From Phormidium ambiguum IAM M-71 (GTDB taxonomy: Bacteria > Cyanobacteriota > Cyanobacteriia > Cyanobacteriales > Aerosakkonemataceae), in assembly GCF_001904725.1 (NCBI RefSeq), contig NZ_MRCE01000009.1:140838-204837 (forward strand): a DNA stretch of 64,000 nt, given 5' to 3'. Position 1 is the stretch's first letter; every line of letters begins with the position of its first letter. Of this stretch, positions 36,526 through 46,531 are shown in pieces. The notes below the pieces were generated by a model, which was not told where the DNA came from, did no database searches, and saw nothing but the letters and a program-made list of their open reading frames with translations. Both the position numbers and the translations under genes were made by a program.

Positions 36526-39363
36526 GTGACACATCAATATAAAATTATGTTAGAGTCATTTAATAATCCAGGTTGCCAAATTTTAGTTAACCCGATATTA
36601 ATGTTTTTATTGGTAGTAATATTATTACTTTTACTCTATCAATACTGCTATTTATGGATAGCAGATAGAAAAAACATTAATAGCAGTGAAAATAAAGAAG
36701 AACAGAAAAACCCCGAAATAGAATTAAGTAATAGAGCGAAACAACAAGCGGCGATCGCTCACTTAGGAGACAGAGCTTTTTCAGGGATTAAACTTGCTAC
36801 TTTAATGGATGAAACTGTTAAATTAATTACAGAAATATTAGCCGTTGAATATTGTAAAGTCTTAGAATTATTACCTGATGAACAAGCTTTATTATTGCGG
36901 GCTGGAATTGGTTGGCGATCGGGATTTGTGGGCAATGCGAAAGTAGGAACTGACCTCGATTCCCAATCCGGTTATACTTTACTTACTCATGAACCAGTAA
37001 TAGTGAAAGATTTACGTACAGAAACTCGTTTTAAAGGCTCACCTTTGCTGCATGAACATGATGTAATCAGTGGAATTAGCGTCATTATTACTGGACAAAA
37101 TCAACCTTGGGGAGTTTTGGGCGCACATTCTACTCAACCGCGAATATTTACAGAGGATGATATCCATTTTTTCCAAGCCGTAGCTAATATTTTGGCAGAA
37201 GCGATCGCCCGCCAACAACTTTTAGAAAAAAAACAAGCAGCTAGGGCAAAAGCCGAAGAAAACGAACAATATTATCGCTTATTAACAGAAGCTATTCCCC
37301 AACTTGTTTGGACAACCAAACCTGATGGATTTGTAGATTATTTTAACAATCGTTGGTATGAATATACTGGATTAACTATCCAAGAAAGTATAGGTTTGGA
37401 ATGGCTATCTGTCATCCATCCTGACGATCGAGAATTTTGTCAGTTATCTTGGTTGCAAGCAATTGAAACAGGTAATACATATCAAGTTGAATATCGAATT
37501 CGATCGCAAAATGGAACTTATCGTTGGTACTTAGGCAGAGGATTACCTGTACGCGATAAAGATGGGCAAATTGTGCGATGGCTGGGTACTTGTACAGATA
37601 TTGAAGACCAAAAACAAGCACAATCAGAACGCACTGAACTACTCAAAAGAGAACAAGCTGCCAAGAATCTAGTTAAACGTTTACAAGCAGTAACCGATGT
37701 TGTATTAAACCATCTTTCTTTAGAAGAACTATTAAAAGACTCTCTGCAAAGAATCAGCGAAGTTTGTCATGCTGATACCGGAGCTATTTTATTGAAAGAT
37801 ACACAAAATAATCAATTAATAGTTCGCGCTGTTAATGGATTAGAAGCAGAAATTAAGTCAGAATTTTGCATTCCTTTGGGTGAAGGTTTTGCGGGTAAAA
37901 TTGCTCAAATACGACAATCAATGATTATTGAAAAAGATGCTTTTACTCAAGTATTTAGTCCAGTTTTGCGCGAACGAAAAGTGCAATCTATTATGGGCGC
38001 ACCACTAATAGTGGCTGGGGAAATGCTAGGAGTTATTCATGTTGGTACACTTGATGTTCATAAATTTACATCAGAAGATTTACATTTGTTAGAATTGGTT
38101 GCCGATCGCATTGCTTTAGCGATCGATCGCGCTAATATTTATGAAGCTCAAAAAAAATCACTCACCCAAGCACAAGAAGCAAATCGCATTAAAGATGAAT
38201 TTTTGGCAGTAGTTTCCCATGAATTACGTACTCCCTTAAATTCGATTTTAGGTTGGTCACAAATGCTTCGCAATCGCAAATTAAACGAAGGAACAGTTAA
38301 TAAAGCATTAGAAACAATAGAGCGTAACGCTAAACAACAAGTAACACTAATTGACGATCTTTTAGATATTTCTCGAATTATTCGCGGGAAGATTCGTTTG
38401 AGTATTCAACCAGTAAATTTAGCTGAATTAATTGATGAAGTAATTGAAACGATTAAACCAGCATCTGAGGCAAAAAATATTCAATTAATTTCCATTCTTG
38501 AGCCTTCAGTTGGATTAGTTGTTGGCGATCGTTCACGATTACAACAAATTGTAATTAACTTAATTTCTAATGCCGTAAAATTTACACCTCAAAAAGGGAA
38601 AATTGAAATAAAATTAGCAGAATTAATAGACGATAACCTAACCAAGTATGCCCAAATCGAAGTTAAAGACACAGGAAAAGGAATTAGTGCTGATTTCTTA
38701 CCATTCGTATTTGAAGGTTTTCGTCAAGAGGATGGTTCAATTACTAGATCGCATGGCGGATTAGGATTAGGTTTAACCATTGTGCAACGGTTGGTAGAAT
38801 TACATGGAGGCACAGTCCAAGCTTATAGTGAAGGAAAACATAAAGGCGCAATTTTTACAGTAAAATTGCCATTAATTAAAGAAAATGAAAAAGTTAATTA
38901 TAAAGGTAATAATAGTGAAACAGAGTCAATAAAAATTTCTTTATCTTCTAATTCATTAAATATTGTTTCTAATTCGTTAGTTGGGTTAAAAATAGTAGTT
39001 GTTGATGATGATCCTGATAATTGTGAATTAGTTGCTAATGTCCTGACTCAGTATGGAGCTTTAGTAAAAGTTGCTTTTTCGGCTAGAGAAGCTTTAAAAA
39101 TTATTCAAACTCTCAAACCAGATGTGTTAGTGAGCGATTTAGGAATGCCGGAAGAAGATGGTTATACTTTAATTCGTAAAGTCAGAGAATTAGAAGCAAA
39201 CAGTGGTAAAACTATTTGTGAAGTAGCGATCGCACTTTCCGCCTTTGCTAGAGACGAAGACCGTCGCAAAGCAATTCAAGCAGGTTTCCAAATGCACGTT
39301 CCTAAACCTGTAGAACCGGAAAATTTAGCTAAAGTAGTAGCAACCCTAGTTAAACAAAGTTGA
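36526..39363 (+). CDS. Hybrid histidine kinase, GAF-PAS-GAF-HisKA-HATPase-REC
   Basis: The 945 residues begin with one membrane helix (about 22-45, MFLLVVILLLLLYQYCYLW). Then GAF about 75-235, PAS about 245-365 (WTTKPDGFVDYFNNRWYEYTG), GAF about 385-545, HisKA with His565 in VVSHELRTPLN, ATPase domain (NLISNAVKFTPQ, DTGKGI, GGLGLGLTI), and a C-terminal receiver with Asp871 in VSDLGMPEEDG. Neither GAF has the cyanobacteriochrome cysteine motif. The start is a GTG; an ATG at 36547 is possible. Input signal unknown. The acyltransferase follows closely. Confidence 0.9.
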   Translation: MTHQYKIMLESFNNPGCQILVNPILMFLLVVILLLLLYQYCYLWIADRKNINSSENKEEQKNPEIELSNRAKQQAAIAHLGDRAFSGIKLATLMDETVKLITEILAVEYCKVLELLPDEQALLLRAGIGWRSGFVGNAKVGTDLDSQSGYTLLTHEPVIVKDLRTETRFKGSPLLHEHDVISGISVIITGQNQPWGVLGAHSTQPRIFTEDDIHFFQAVANILAEAIARQQLLEKKQAARAKAEENEQYYRLLTEAIPQLVWTTKPDGFVDYFNNRWYEYTGLTIQESIGLEWLSVIHPDDREFCQLSWLQAIETGNTYQVEYRIRSQNGTYRWYLGRGLPVRDKDGQIVRWLGTCTDIEDQKQAQSERTELLKREQAAKNLVKRLQAVTDVVLNHLSLEELLKDSLQRISEVCHADTGAILLKDTQNNQLIVRAVNGLEAEIKSEFCIPLGEGFAGKIAQIRQSMIIEKDAFTQVFSPVLRERKVQSIMGAPLIVAGEMLGVIHVGTLDVHKFTSEDLHLLELVADRIALAIDRANIYEAQKKSLTQAQEANRIKDEFLAVVSHELRTPLNSILGWSQMLRNRKLNEGTVNKALETIERNAKQQVTLIDDLLDISRIIRGKIRLSIQPVNLAELIDEVIETIKPASEAKNIQLISILEPSVGLVVGDRSRLQQIVINLISNAVKFTPQKGKIEIKLAELIDDNLTKYAQIEVKDTGKGISADFLPFVFEGFRQEDGSITRSHGGLGLGLTIVQRLVELHGGTVQAYSEGKHKGAIFTVKLPLIKENEKVNYKGNNSETESIKISLSSNSLNIVSNSLVGLKIVVVDDDPDNCELVANVLTQYGALVKVAFSAREALKIIQTLKPDVLVSDLGMPEEDGYTLIRKVRELEANSGKTICEVAIALSAFARDEDRRKAIQAGFQMHVPKPVEPENLAKVVATLVKQS

Positions 39364-39391
39364 TCGATCGTTTGTAGTGCAACTAAAAAAC

Positions 39392-40387
39392 ATGAACTCT
39401 GAAAAAGAGCAATTAAATTATACATTTTCCTGGTTTGATTGGTTCTGTCTTTGGTATCCTCCAGGTTGGCTAATTTTATTTAACCGCCACTGGCAAAAGT
39501 ATCACACCGATCCTGACGGTTGGAATTGGCTAGAATATATTTTATTTCTAATTCCTGGTGGTTTTTACTTAGCACTATTAATCCGTTGGTTACGTCTTGG
39601 TTGTCGTTCTCCCCGCCCAGGAAATTCAGAATTTAACCCTAATTATCAACAAGCATTTCGCCAAGAAATACTCGCTCCTATTGCCAAATACTACTTTCGA
39701 GGTGAGTTGCATCAAGCAGAAAATTTGCCAAAAACAGTACCATTAATTATCACAATTAATCATGCAGGAATGTCTTTTCCTTGGGATTTTTTAACTTTAG
39801 CCTATTTATTAGGAGAAACCCGTAACTGGACTGTCAAACCCTTAGCTGGTGTTTCCTTATTTGAACATCCCTGGATGATGTGGTGGCTACCACCCGGATG
39901 GTCAAAAGTTTTAGGTGGTGTCAGAGCGGAAATAGATGATTTTGCTGCCGCAGTTTCCCAAGAAATCATTTTACTTTATGCTCCAGAAGGCGTGCGCGGT
40001 CCCGGTAAAGGTTGGTTTTCCCGTTATCAGTTAGAAACTTTTCATCCTAGCTTTATTACTTTAAGCGATCGCTACCAAATTCCCATTTCCCCAATAATTT
40101 GTTTTGGCAATGAATACCTCCATCCTTGGACTATCAACATTAGAAAATTAGGTAAAATATTTGGTCTTCCCTTCTTACCCATTTCCTTTTTAATGCCTAT
40201 ATTTGCACTTTTTCCTTCAATGGGAATTTGGGCAATGAAAACTCGATTGAGTTACTATGTTCAACCTGTTTGCTTACCCCAAAATTCTGCGGCTACTAAA
40301 CAAAGTAATGCTTATCGCCGCGCCCAAGCACTCAAAGACAATATGCAAAAGCAAATTTGGGAATTAAAAAAGTATGTTAAGAATTAA
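39392..40387 (+). CDS. Lysophospholipid-acyltransferase-family protein (PlsC-like)
   Basis: The acyltransferase motif NHAGMSFPWD (NHxxxxxxD-like) near residue 125 and the later APEGVRGPGKGW fit the PlsC/1-acylglycerol-3-phosphate acyltransferase superfamily, as does the 331-residue length with one or two hydrophobic stretches (LFLIPGGFYLALLI). It would esterify a lipid at the membrane; the acceptor is not certain. The ATG at 39392 was chosen over a GTG 15 bases upstream. It starts 28 bp after the hybrid kinase. Confidence 0.75.
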   Translation: MNSEKEQLNYTFSWFDWFCLWYPPGWLILFNRHWQKYHTDPDGWNWLEYILFLIPGGFYLALLIRWLRLGCRSPRPGNSEFNPNYQQAFRQEILAPIAKYYFRGELHQAENLPKTVPLIITINHAGMSFPWDFLTLAYLLGETRNWTVKPLAGVSLFEHPWMMWWLPPGWSKVLGGVRAEIDDFAAAVSQEIILLYAPEGVRGPGKGWFSRYQLETFHPSFITLSDRYQIPISPIICFGNEYLHPWTINIRKLGKIFGLPFLPISFLMPIFALFPSMGIWAMKTRLSYYVQPVCLPQNSAATKQSNAYRRAQALKDNMQKQIWELKKYVKN

Positions 40388-40469
40388 TATCTGACAGGAA
40401 CATTTTCCGCTAAAGTCTCGACTTGGTATCTATCAACGCTTTTAAATGAGCAATTAACTAAGGGCTATT

Positions 40470-41735
40470 ATGAAAAAGCAACTACTAAGTCGGATGAGTT
40501 TAGCTTTCAGTTTGATAGCTGTTATTTTATTAACAGGATCGTTAGTTCGACAACCTAAAGAAGTCAAAGCTAACGTCAGTAACATCACTTTTAACAAACA
40601 AAATCTTAATAATATGAATGAAAAATTAGTGCAAGCCAATACCAACTTTGGGTTTAAATTGTTTTCCCAAATTTTCGCCAAAGATAGCAATAAAAATATT
40701 TTTGTTTCGCCTAGCAGTGTAGCGATCGCACTTCAAATGACATACAATGGTGCTGCTGGTGACACACAACAAGCAATGGCTCAAACCTTACAATTACAAG
40801 GAATGAGTTTAGCAGAAATTAACCAATCCCAACTAGCATTAACCCAAAGTTTAACCAAAATTGATCCAAAAGTACAATTAGATATTGCTAACTCACTTTG
40901 GTTAAAACAAGAATTTCCCTTTAAACCAGAATTTCTCCAAACAACAGAGAAATATTACCAAGCAAAAATCACCAATTTAGATTTCAATAACCCAAATTCA
41001 GTGAACATTATCAATGATTGGGTAAGCCAAAATACTAACTCCAAAATTCCCACTATTATTGATTCAATCGAGCCTTCAGCAGTACTTTTTTTAATCAATG
41101 CCATTTATTTTAAAGGCAATTGGCAAAAAGAATTTTCTAAATCAGACACCAAAGAACAACCTTTTACATTACTCAATGGCACTCGCAAACAACACCCTTT
41201 AATGTCACAGAAAGGTAAATATCGTTACTATGAAACTAACGAATTTCAAGCAATTGCTTTACCTTATGGATCGGGACGTTTAAGTATGTATGTTTTCCTG
41301 CCGAAAAACAACATTAAATTAACAGATTTTTACAATAAATTATCAGCACAAACCTGGCAACAATGGATGAAACAATTCTCTTTAAAAGATGGAGAAATTA
41401 TTTTACCTAAATTCAAACTAGAATACAATTTGACTTTAAATGAAGCACTAAAAGCATTGGGAATGGAAGTAGCTTTTCAAGATCGAGCAAATTTCTCTAA
41501 CATGACTGCAAAGGAAGTCCAAATTGATGAAGTCAAACATAAAACATTTGTAGAAGTCAACGAAGAAGGTACAGAAGCAGCAGCAGTAACTTCTATTGGT
41601 ATTCGAGTAGCTTCTGCGCCAATCAGAGAAGAACCACCTTTTAAAATGCTTGTCGATCGACCTTTCTTTTGTGCAATTCATGATAATCAAACCGGAACAA
41701 TTTTATTCATGGGTTCCATTGTAGATCCGAAATAA
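40470..41735 (+). CDS. Serpin (serine protease inhibitor), copy 2
   Basis: The 421 residues start with a signal peptide (MSLAFSLIAVILLTGSLV) and then a serpin domain parallel to copy 1: NIFVSPSSVAIALQMTYNG, hinge EEGTEAAAVT, and VDRPFFCAIHDNQTGTILFMG near the C-terminus. The hinge fits an inhibitory serpin. The reactive loop after the hinge (SIGIRVASAPIREEPPFKML) is longer than in copy 1, with a possible P1 alanine in RVAS. AAGGG lies six bases before the ATG. Together with copy 1 it suggests a local duplication with loop divergence. Confidence 0.9.
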   Translation: MKKQLLSRMSLAFSLIAVILLTGSLVRQPKEVKANVSNITFNKQNLNNMNEKLVQANTNFGFKLFSQIFAKDSNKNIFVSPSSVAIALQMTYNGAAGDTQQAMAQTLQLQGMSLAEINQSQLALTQSLTKIDPKVQLDIANSLWLKQEFPFKPEFLQTTEKYYQAKITNLDFNNPNSVNIINDWVSQNTNSKIPTIIDSIEPSAVLFLINAIYFKGNWQKEFSKSDTKEQPFTLLNGTRKQHPLMSQKGKYRYYETNEFQAIALPYGSGRLSMYVFLPKNNIKLTDFYNKLSAQTWQQWMKQFSLKDGEIILPKFKLEYNLTLNEALKALGMEVAFQDRANFSNMTAKEVQIDEVKHKTFVEVNEEGTEAAAVTSIGIRVASAPIREEPPFKMLVDRPFFCAIHDNQTGTILFMGSIVDPK

Positions 41736-41746
41736 CTAATTCGTAA

Positions 41747-41773
41747 GGTGCGTTAGTATTAACGTAACGCACC
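41747..41773. terminator. Inverted repeat between convergent serpin and regulator genes
   Basis: GGTGCGTTA (41747-41755) and TAACGCACC (41765-41773) are exact complements with a 9-base loop. It lies 12 bp after the serpin and 6 bp before the opposing stop. It could act as a shared terminator, although no T-run follows it. Confidence 0.5.
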
Positions 41774-41779
41774 ATTCCC

Positions 41780-42466
41780 CTAACCATTTTCTACAAAACG
41801 ATAACCTTTTCCATAAACAGTATGAACTAACTGACTTTCATGATTTGCCTCAATTTTTCGGCGCAACAAACGAATTAAAGCAGCTAACACATTACTACTA
41901 GGTTGTTCCTCGCTACCCCACAAATGCTCATAAATTTCTGTATGAGTTAATAATTGTCCGGGATGACGCATAAAATATTCTAAAAGTTGACTTTCTTTTT
42001 CCGATAATTCAATCATTCTTCCCTGACGATAAGCAACTTGATTTTCTAAGTCTAATTCTAAATCTCCAACTCGTAATTTTTGTTGAGTAATAGCAGATTC
42101 TAACACAGTCGCTCGACGTAACAAAGCCCGAACTCTTGCTAACAACTCGCGTAATTCAAAAGGTTTTACTAAATAATCATCTGCGCCAGCATCTAAACCT
42201 TGTACGCGATCGTCTAAAGTATCTTTAGCAGTCAAAAATAAAACTGGAGTTGTTTTTCCTTGACGGCGCAACTCCTGACAAATTTCTAATCCAGAGATTT
42301 GCGGTAACATCCAATCAAGAATTAATAAATCATAATTTTCTTGAAGTGCTAACTGATTTCCAGAACTGCCATCATAAGCTACATCTACACTGTAACCATC
42401 ACGAGTTAACACTGCTTTTAGAGGATCGGCAAGTTCGGTTTCATCATCAACTAAAAGAATTTTCAT
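41780..42466 (-). CDS. rppA: OmpR/PhoB-type response regulator, RppA-like
   Basis: The 228 residues hold a receiver domain (acid pocket DDE, phospho-Asp in LILDWMLP, Lys in DDYLVKPFE) and a winged-helix DNA-binding domain with ALIRLLRRKIE and VYGKGYRF. The receiver's WMLP motif and overall look resemble cyanobacterial RppA, but the assignment is by resemblance. No sensor kinase gene is adjacent, so it is an orphan here; the hybrid kinase 2.4 kb away is not obviously its partner. Confidence 0.7.
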   Translation of the reverse strand: MKILLVDDETELADPLKAVLTRDGYSVDVAYDGSSGNQLALQENYDLLILDWMLPQISGLEICQELRRQGKTTPVLFLTAKDTLDDRVQGLDAGADDYLVKPFELRELLARVRALLRRATVLESAITQQKLRVGDLELDLENQVAYRQGRMIELSEKESQLLEYFMRHPGQLLTHTEIYEHLWGSEEQPSSNVLAALIRLLRRKIEANHESQLVHTVYGKGYRFVENG

Positions 42467-42580
42467 GAGACAATTAAGAATTAAGAACCTAAAACCACAA
42501 AGAAAGCAAGCTAGTAGATCTGTCGCGCTACATTAACTGTTACACTTTAAGATCCTGCTCATCAAAAATCAAAAATCCTT

Positions 42581-43225
42581 ATGTTAACTGTTGCATTACC
42601 AAAAGGCGCACTTCTGAAAGATACCATTCGTTTATTGCAAACTGTAGGATTAGATTTCTCTGCTTTTTTAGAGTCTAACAACCGCCAGTTACAAATTTCC
42701 GATCCCACCAATACCGCCCAAGCTTTGTTGGTAAGAGCACAGGATGTTCCAGTTTATGTAGAATACGGACAGGCACAATTGGGAGTTGTTGGTTATGATG
42801 TATTGCGAGAAAAACAACCGAAAGTTGCTCATTTAGCAGATTTAAAATTTGGTTATTGTCGCTTATCTGTCGCTGTAAAACAGTCTAGCCCTTATCGATC
42901 GGCCCTGGAACTTCCCGCACATGGTAGAGTAGCTTCTAAATTTGTGAAATGCGCCGCCCAATACTTTGAAGCTTTAGATTTACCTGTAGAAATTGTACCA
43001 CTTTCTGGTTCAGTGGAATTAGGCCCGATTACAGGAATGTCAGAAGCAATTGTTGATTTGGTTTCTAGCGGAAGAACTCTCAAAGAAAACGGTTTAATTG
43101 AAACTGATGTGTTATTTGAAAGTACAGCTAGATTAATTGTTCATCCTTTGAGTTATCGTCTTAATTCTGATGATTTGCATGGTTGGGTAGATAAACTGCG
43201 CGAAGCAATTTTAGCGGCAGCTTAA
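42581..43225 (+). CDS. hisG: ATP phosphoribosyltransferase, short form
   Basis: The 214 residues match the short HisG form: [16 protein letters not shown] at the start, [14 protein letters not shown] and the PRPP-binding-like [20 protein letters not shown]. This enzyme begins histidine synthesis from ATP and PRPP. Short HisG lacks the C-terminal allosteric domain and needs HisZ, not seen in this window. It is divergent from the RppA-like regulator. Confidence 0.92.
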   Translation: MLTVALPKGALLKDTIRLLQTVGLDFSAFLESNNRQLQISDPTNTAQALLVRAQDVPVYVEYGQAQLGVVGYDVLREKQPKVAHLADLKFGYCRLSVAVKQSSPYRSALELPAHGRVASKFVKCAAQYFEALDLPVEIVPLSGSVELGPITGMSEAIVDLVSSGRTLKENGLIETDVLFESTARLIVHPLSYRLNSDDLHGWVDKLREAILAAA

Positions 43226-43356
43226 TAGATTATTTACCGTATGTCATCAACCATTGGGAGAAAAAAGCAGAGAATTTTTTATTCTCTTTCACCCTCTAAA
43301 ATCTCAAATTTAAAATATAAAATGGAATAAGAGATAACAGGAAATTAGGTTTTAGA

Positions 43357-45204
43357 ATGACTCGTTTATCACCACCATCTAAAGAAGATGATGAAAAAAA
43401 ATCGCCACGTCGAGAAAGTGATTGGCGATTATTTTTGTGGCTAGTTCCTTATGCACGCCGTAATCAAAGATTATTAATAATAGCGATCGTCCTTTTATTC
43501 CCCGTAGCAATTTCCGGTTCAATTCAACCTCTAATCATTGGACAAGCTATTTCTTTAATTCGTGGCGAAAAATCAACCTTCCCTTTTTTACAAGGAATAC
43601 CTTTATATCAAGGTATCAACATTCTGGCTGGATTGCTATTACTATCACTCTCAATTCGCATAGTATTAGTTAGTTTTCAATCTTACACAGTTCAGCGAAT
43701 TGGGCAACAAATTACTGCCGCCATTCGGGAAGATTTATTTACTCATGTCACCTCCTTAGCGGTGAAATTTTTCGATCGAACTCCAGTCGGAAAATTAATC
43801 ACTCGTCTTACCAATGATGTTGAAGCTTTAGGAGATGTTTTTTCTACTGGTGCAATTGGTATTGTCAGCGATTTATTTAGTATTTTAGTAATTGCCATTT
43901 TCATGTTTACGCTGCAATGGCAATTAGCACTGATGCTGATTTTAATGTTAATACCTGTTTCTTTAGTAATTGTCTATTTCCAGCAACAATATCGCCAAGC
44001 AAATTATAAAGCTAGGGAAGAACTTTCGGCACTGAATTCCACATTGCAAGAAAATATTGTCGGAATTAATGTAGTGCAAATGTTCCGCCGAGAAAAGTTT
44101 AATTCTGAAGTATTTCGCCAGACAAACAAACGTTATATTCGGGAAATTGATAAAACAATTTTTCATGATTCCGCTGTTTCTGCTACTTTAGAATGGATTT
44201 CTTTAGTAGCGATCGCTTGCGTTTTAGGTTTAGGTGGTTGGCTTGTTTTGCAGGAAAACTTAACTTTTGGAATTTTATCCACCTTCATTTTATATTCCCA
44301 ACGTCTTTTCGATCCAGTCCGACAATTAGCCGAAAAATTTACCTCAATTCAAGCAGGTTTTACTGCTGTCGAACGCATTACCGATATCCTCAATGAACCG
44401 ATCGAAATCCGCGATCCTGAAACACCTAAATCCTTACCAATTATCGGCTATTCTCAGCATAATGGCGTTGCTGCGATCGGAGAAATTCGCTTTGAACAAG
44501 TTGACTTTGCTTACAAATCAAACGAATACGTTTTAAAGAATCTCAACTTTACCATTCATCCCGGAGAAAAAGTAGCATTAGTCGGGCCAACAGGTTCAGG
44601 AAAAAGTTCCATCATCCGCTTATTATGTCGGCTTTACGAACCTACATCTGGAAAAATTATTGTTGATGGAATTGATATCCGCGACTTACCGCAAACCGAA
44701 CTTCGTCGTCATATTGGCGTAATTTTACAAGACGGATTTATTTTTTCTGGTGATGTTAAAAGTAACATTACTTTAGGCGAAAACTATTCCTTAGAAGCAG
44801 TTAAAGCCGCCGCCAAAGCCACCAATGTTGACCAATTCATCGAACAATTACCCCAAGGTTATGACACCGAACTTCGAGAAAGAGGAACCAATCTTTCAGG
44901 AGGACAAAAACAATTATTAGCCTTTGCTAGAGCCGCAATTCGTGACCCAAGAATTCTAGTATTAGATGAAGCAACTGCCAATTTAGATGTAAGAACAGAA
45001 GCTTTAATTCAAGAAGCATTAGAAAGATTACTTGTCGGACGTACTGCAATTATTATCGCCCATCGACTTTCCACAATTCGCAATGTAGACCGAATTTTGG
45101 TACTCAAACGCGGCGAAATAGTCGAAACAGGAAGTCACGACGAACTGTTAGCAAAAGCCGGACTTTATGCCAGTTTGTACAAATTACAAATGTTAGGAAC
45201 TTAA
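43357..45204 (+). CDS. ABC exporter, fused permease and ATPase (MsbA-like)
   Basis: The 615 residues hold a six-helix transmembrane domain (about 30-345) and an ATPase domain (about 380-610). Walker A GPTGSGKSS, signature LSGGQKQ, Walker B ILVLDEATANLD and the switch histidine in IAHRLST are all intact. Such half-transporters dimerise to export lipids, peptides or drugs; the substrate cannot be told. It follows hisG by 131 bp and may be separate. Confidence 0.88.
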   Translation: MTRLSPPSKEDDEKKSPRRESDWRLFLWLVPYARRNQRLLIIAIVLLFPVAISGSIQPLIIGQAISLIRGEKSTFPFLQGIPLYQGINILAGLLLLSLSIRIVLVSFQSYTVQRIGQQITAAIREDLFTHVTSLAVKFFDRTPVGKLITRLTNDVEALGDVFSTGAIGIVSDLFSILVIAIFMFTLQWQLALMLILMLIPVSLVIVYFQQQYRQANYKAREELSALNSTLQENIVGINVVQMFRREKFNSEVFRQTNKRYIREIDKTIFHDSAVSATLEWISLVAIACVLGLGGWLVLQENLTFGILSTFILYSQRLFDPVRQLAEKFTSIQAGFTAVERITDILNEPIEIRDPETPKSLPIIGYSQHNGVAAIGEIRFEQVDFAYKSNEYVLKNLNFTIHPGEKVALVGPTGSGKSSIIRLLCRLYEPTSGKIIVDGIDIRDLPQTELRRHIGVILQDGFIFSGDVKSNITLGENYSLEAVKAAAKATNVDQFIEQLPQGYDTELRERGTNLSGGQKQLLAFARAAIRDPRILVLDEATANLDVRTEALIQEALERLLVGRTAIIIAHRLSTIRNVDRILVLKRGEIVETGSHDELLAKAGLYASLYKLQMLGT

Positions 45205-45337
45205 AAACAGGGAACTGGGAAGGGAGAAAGTAAAAATTTCCCTTTTCCCCTTGTCTACCCTGCCCCGCCATAGCTCAAAAAAATCCGACGTTTGATAAAA
45301 TGAAATCCAATCTAAAATTGTATAAATCTAAAATCGA

Positions 45338-46420
45338 ATGACAACTGCCGACGCTTCCTTACCAAAAAGTACAAATGTTACGGGTAATTGGTCAAATTTA
45401 CTGCAACAATTACTAGACAAACAATCTTTATCTAGTAGCCAAGCCGCTGAATTAATGGAGGGATGGCTGAACGAAGAAATTGAACCTGTATTATCAGGAG
45501 CAATTTTAGCCGCATTGCAAGCCAAAGGAGTTTCTGCTGAAGAATTAGCAGGAATGGCGAAAATATTACAAGCCAAATCTCTGACAGCGGAAAATTATTC
45601 AGCCCAAAATTTACCAAATACCATAATTGATACTTGTGGTACCGGAGGCGATGGCGCATCAACTTTTAATATTTCCACAGCAGTAGCTTTTGTAGCAGCA
45701 GCGGCGGGTGTAGCAGTAGCTAAACACGGTAATCGTTCTGCTTCCAGTCGAGTAGGTTCTGCTGATGTATTAGAAGCTTTGGGAGTCAATCTTAATGCTA
45801 GTACCGAAAAAGCTCAAGCCGCATTATCAGAAGTAGGAATTACTTTTTTATTCGCTCCCGGATGGCATCCTGCTTTAAAAGTTGTTGCACCGTTAAGACG
45901 GACTTTAAAAATCCGAACGGTGTTTAATTTAGTAGGGCCTTTAGTTAATCCTTTACGTCCTACAGGACAGGTAATTGGAGTATTTGAACCTAATTTAATG
46001 TTGACTATTGCTAATGCGTTGAATCAGTTAGGAATGCAAAAAGCGATCGTTTTACATGGCAGAGAAAACCTAGATGAAGCAGGTTTAGCAGACAAAACAG
46101 ACTTAGCAATTTTATCAGAAGGTGAAGTTAAACTAGAAACGATCGATCCTGAAGAATTAGGTTTAATAACTGCACCAACATCAGCAATTAAAGGCGGAAA
46201 CGTATCAGAAAATGCCGAAATTTTACGCGATGTTTTGCAAGGAAAAGGTACACCAGCACAACAAGATATTGTAGCTTTAAACGCTGCGATCGCACTGCAA
46301 GTCAGCCAATTAATTCCCCTTGGCGATTACCAAAAAGGTATTGCCATAGCCAAAGAAATTTTATCTAATGGCGCAGCTTGGCAAAAATTAGAACAACTAA
46401 TCGAATTTCTGAAAGCTTAA
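45338..46420 (+). CDS. trpD: Anthranilate phosphoribosyltransferase
   Basis: The 360 residues show the PRPP-binding [17 protein letters not shown] and [21 protein letters not shown], and the later [18 protein letters not shown]. It attaches the phosphoribosyl group to anthranilate in tryptophan synthesis. No other trp gene is nearby, as is common in cyanobacteria with scattered pathway genes. An inverted repeat at 46469 lies between it and the convergent isomerase. Confidence 0.93.
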   Translation: MTTADASLPKSTNVTGNWSNLLQQLLDKQSLSSSQAAELMEGWLNEEIEPVLSGAILAALQAKGVSAEELAGMAKILQAKSLTAENYSAQNLPNTIIDTCGTGGDGASTFNISTAVAFVAAAAGVAVAKHGNRSASSRVGSADVLEALGVNLNASTEKAQAALSEVGITFLFAPGWHPALKVVAPLRRTLKIRTVFNLVGPLVNPLRPTGQVIGVFEPNLMLTIANALNQLGMQKAIVLHGRENLDEAGLADKTDLAILSEGEVKLETIDPEELGLITAPTSAIKGGNVSENAEILRDVLQGKGTPAQQDIVALNAAIALQVSQLIPLGDYQKGIAIAKEILSNGAAWQKLEQLIEFLKA

Positions 46421-46468
46421 ACTTTACCGTAATCTACTAGCGCATTAAGGGCAGAGTAATTGGTAATC

Positions 46469-46517
46469 GGTAGTGGGTAATTGGTAATCTGATTCCTACT
46501 ACCCGCTACCCACTACC
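46469..46517. repeat. Inverted repeat with GGTAATTGG-type units
   Basis: GGTAGTGGGTA (46469-46479) is exactly complementary to TACCCACTACC (46507-46517). It lies between convergent trpD and the PpiC-type gene and could be a terminator. Related ATTACCAATTACCAA text occurs near 59407-59457. Confidence 0.6.
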
Positions 46518-46531
46518 TACTACCATTAAAA

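Noticed and set aside
36760-38150. GAF domains of the hybrid kinase as bilin-binding
   Set aside because: Neither has the Cys-His or DXCF motif, unlike the second GAF of the 11081 kinase.
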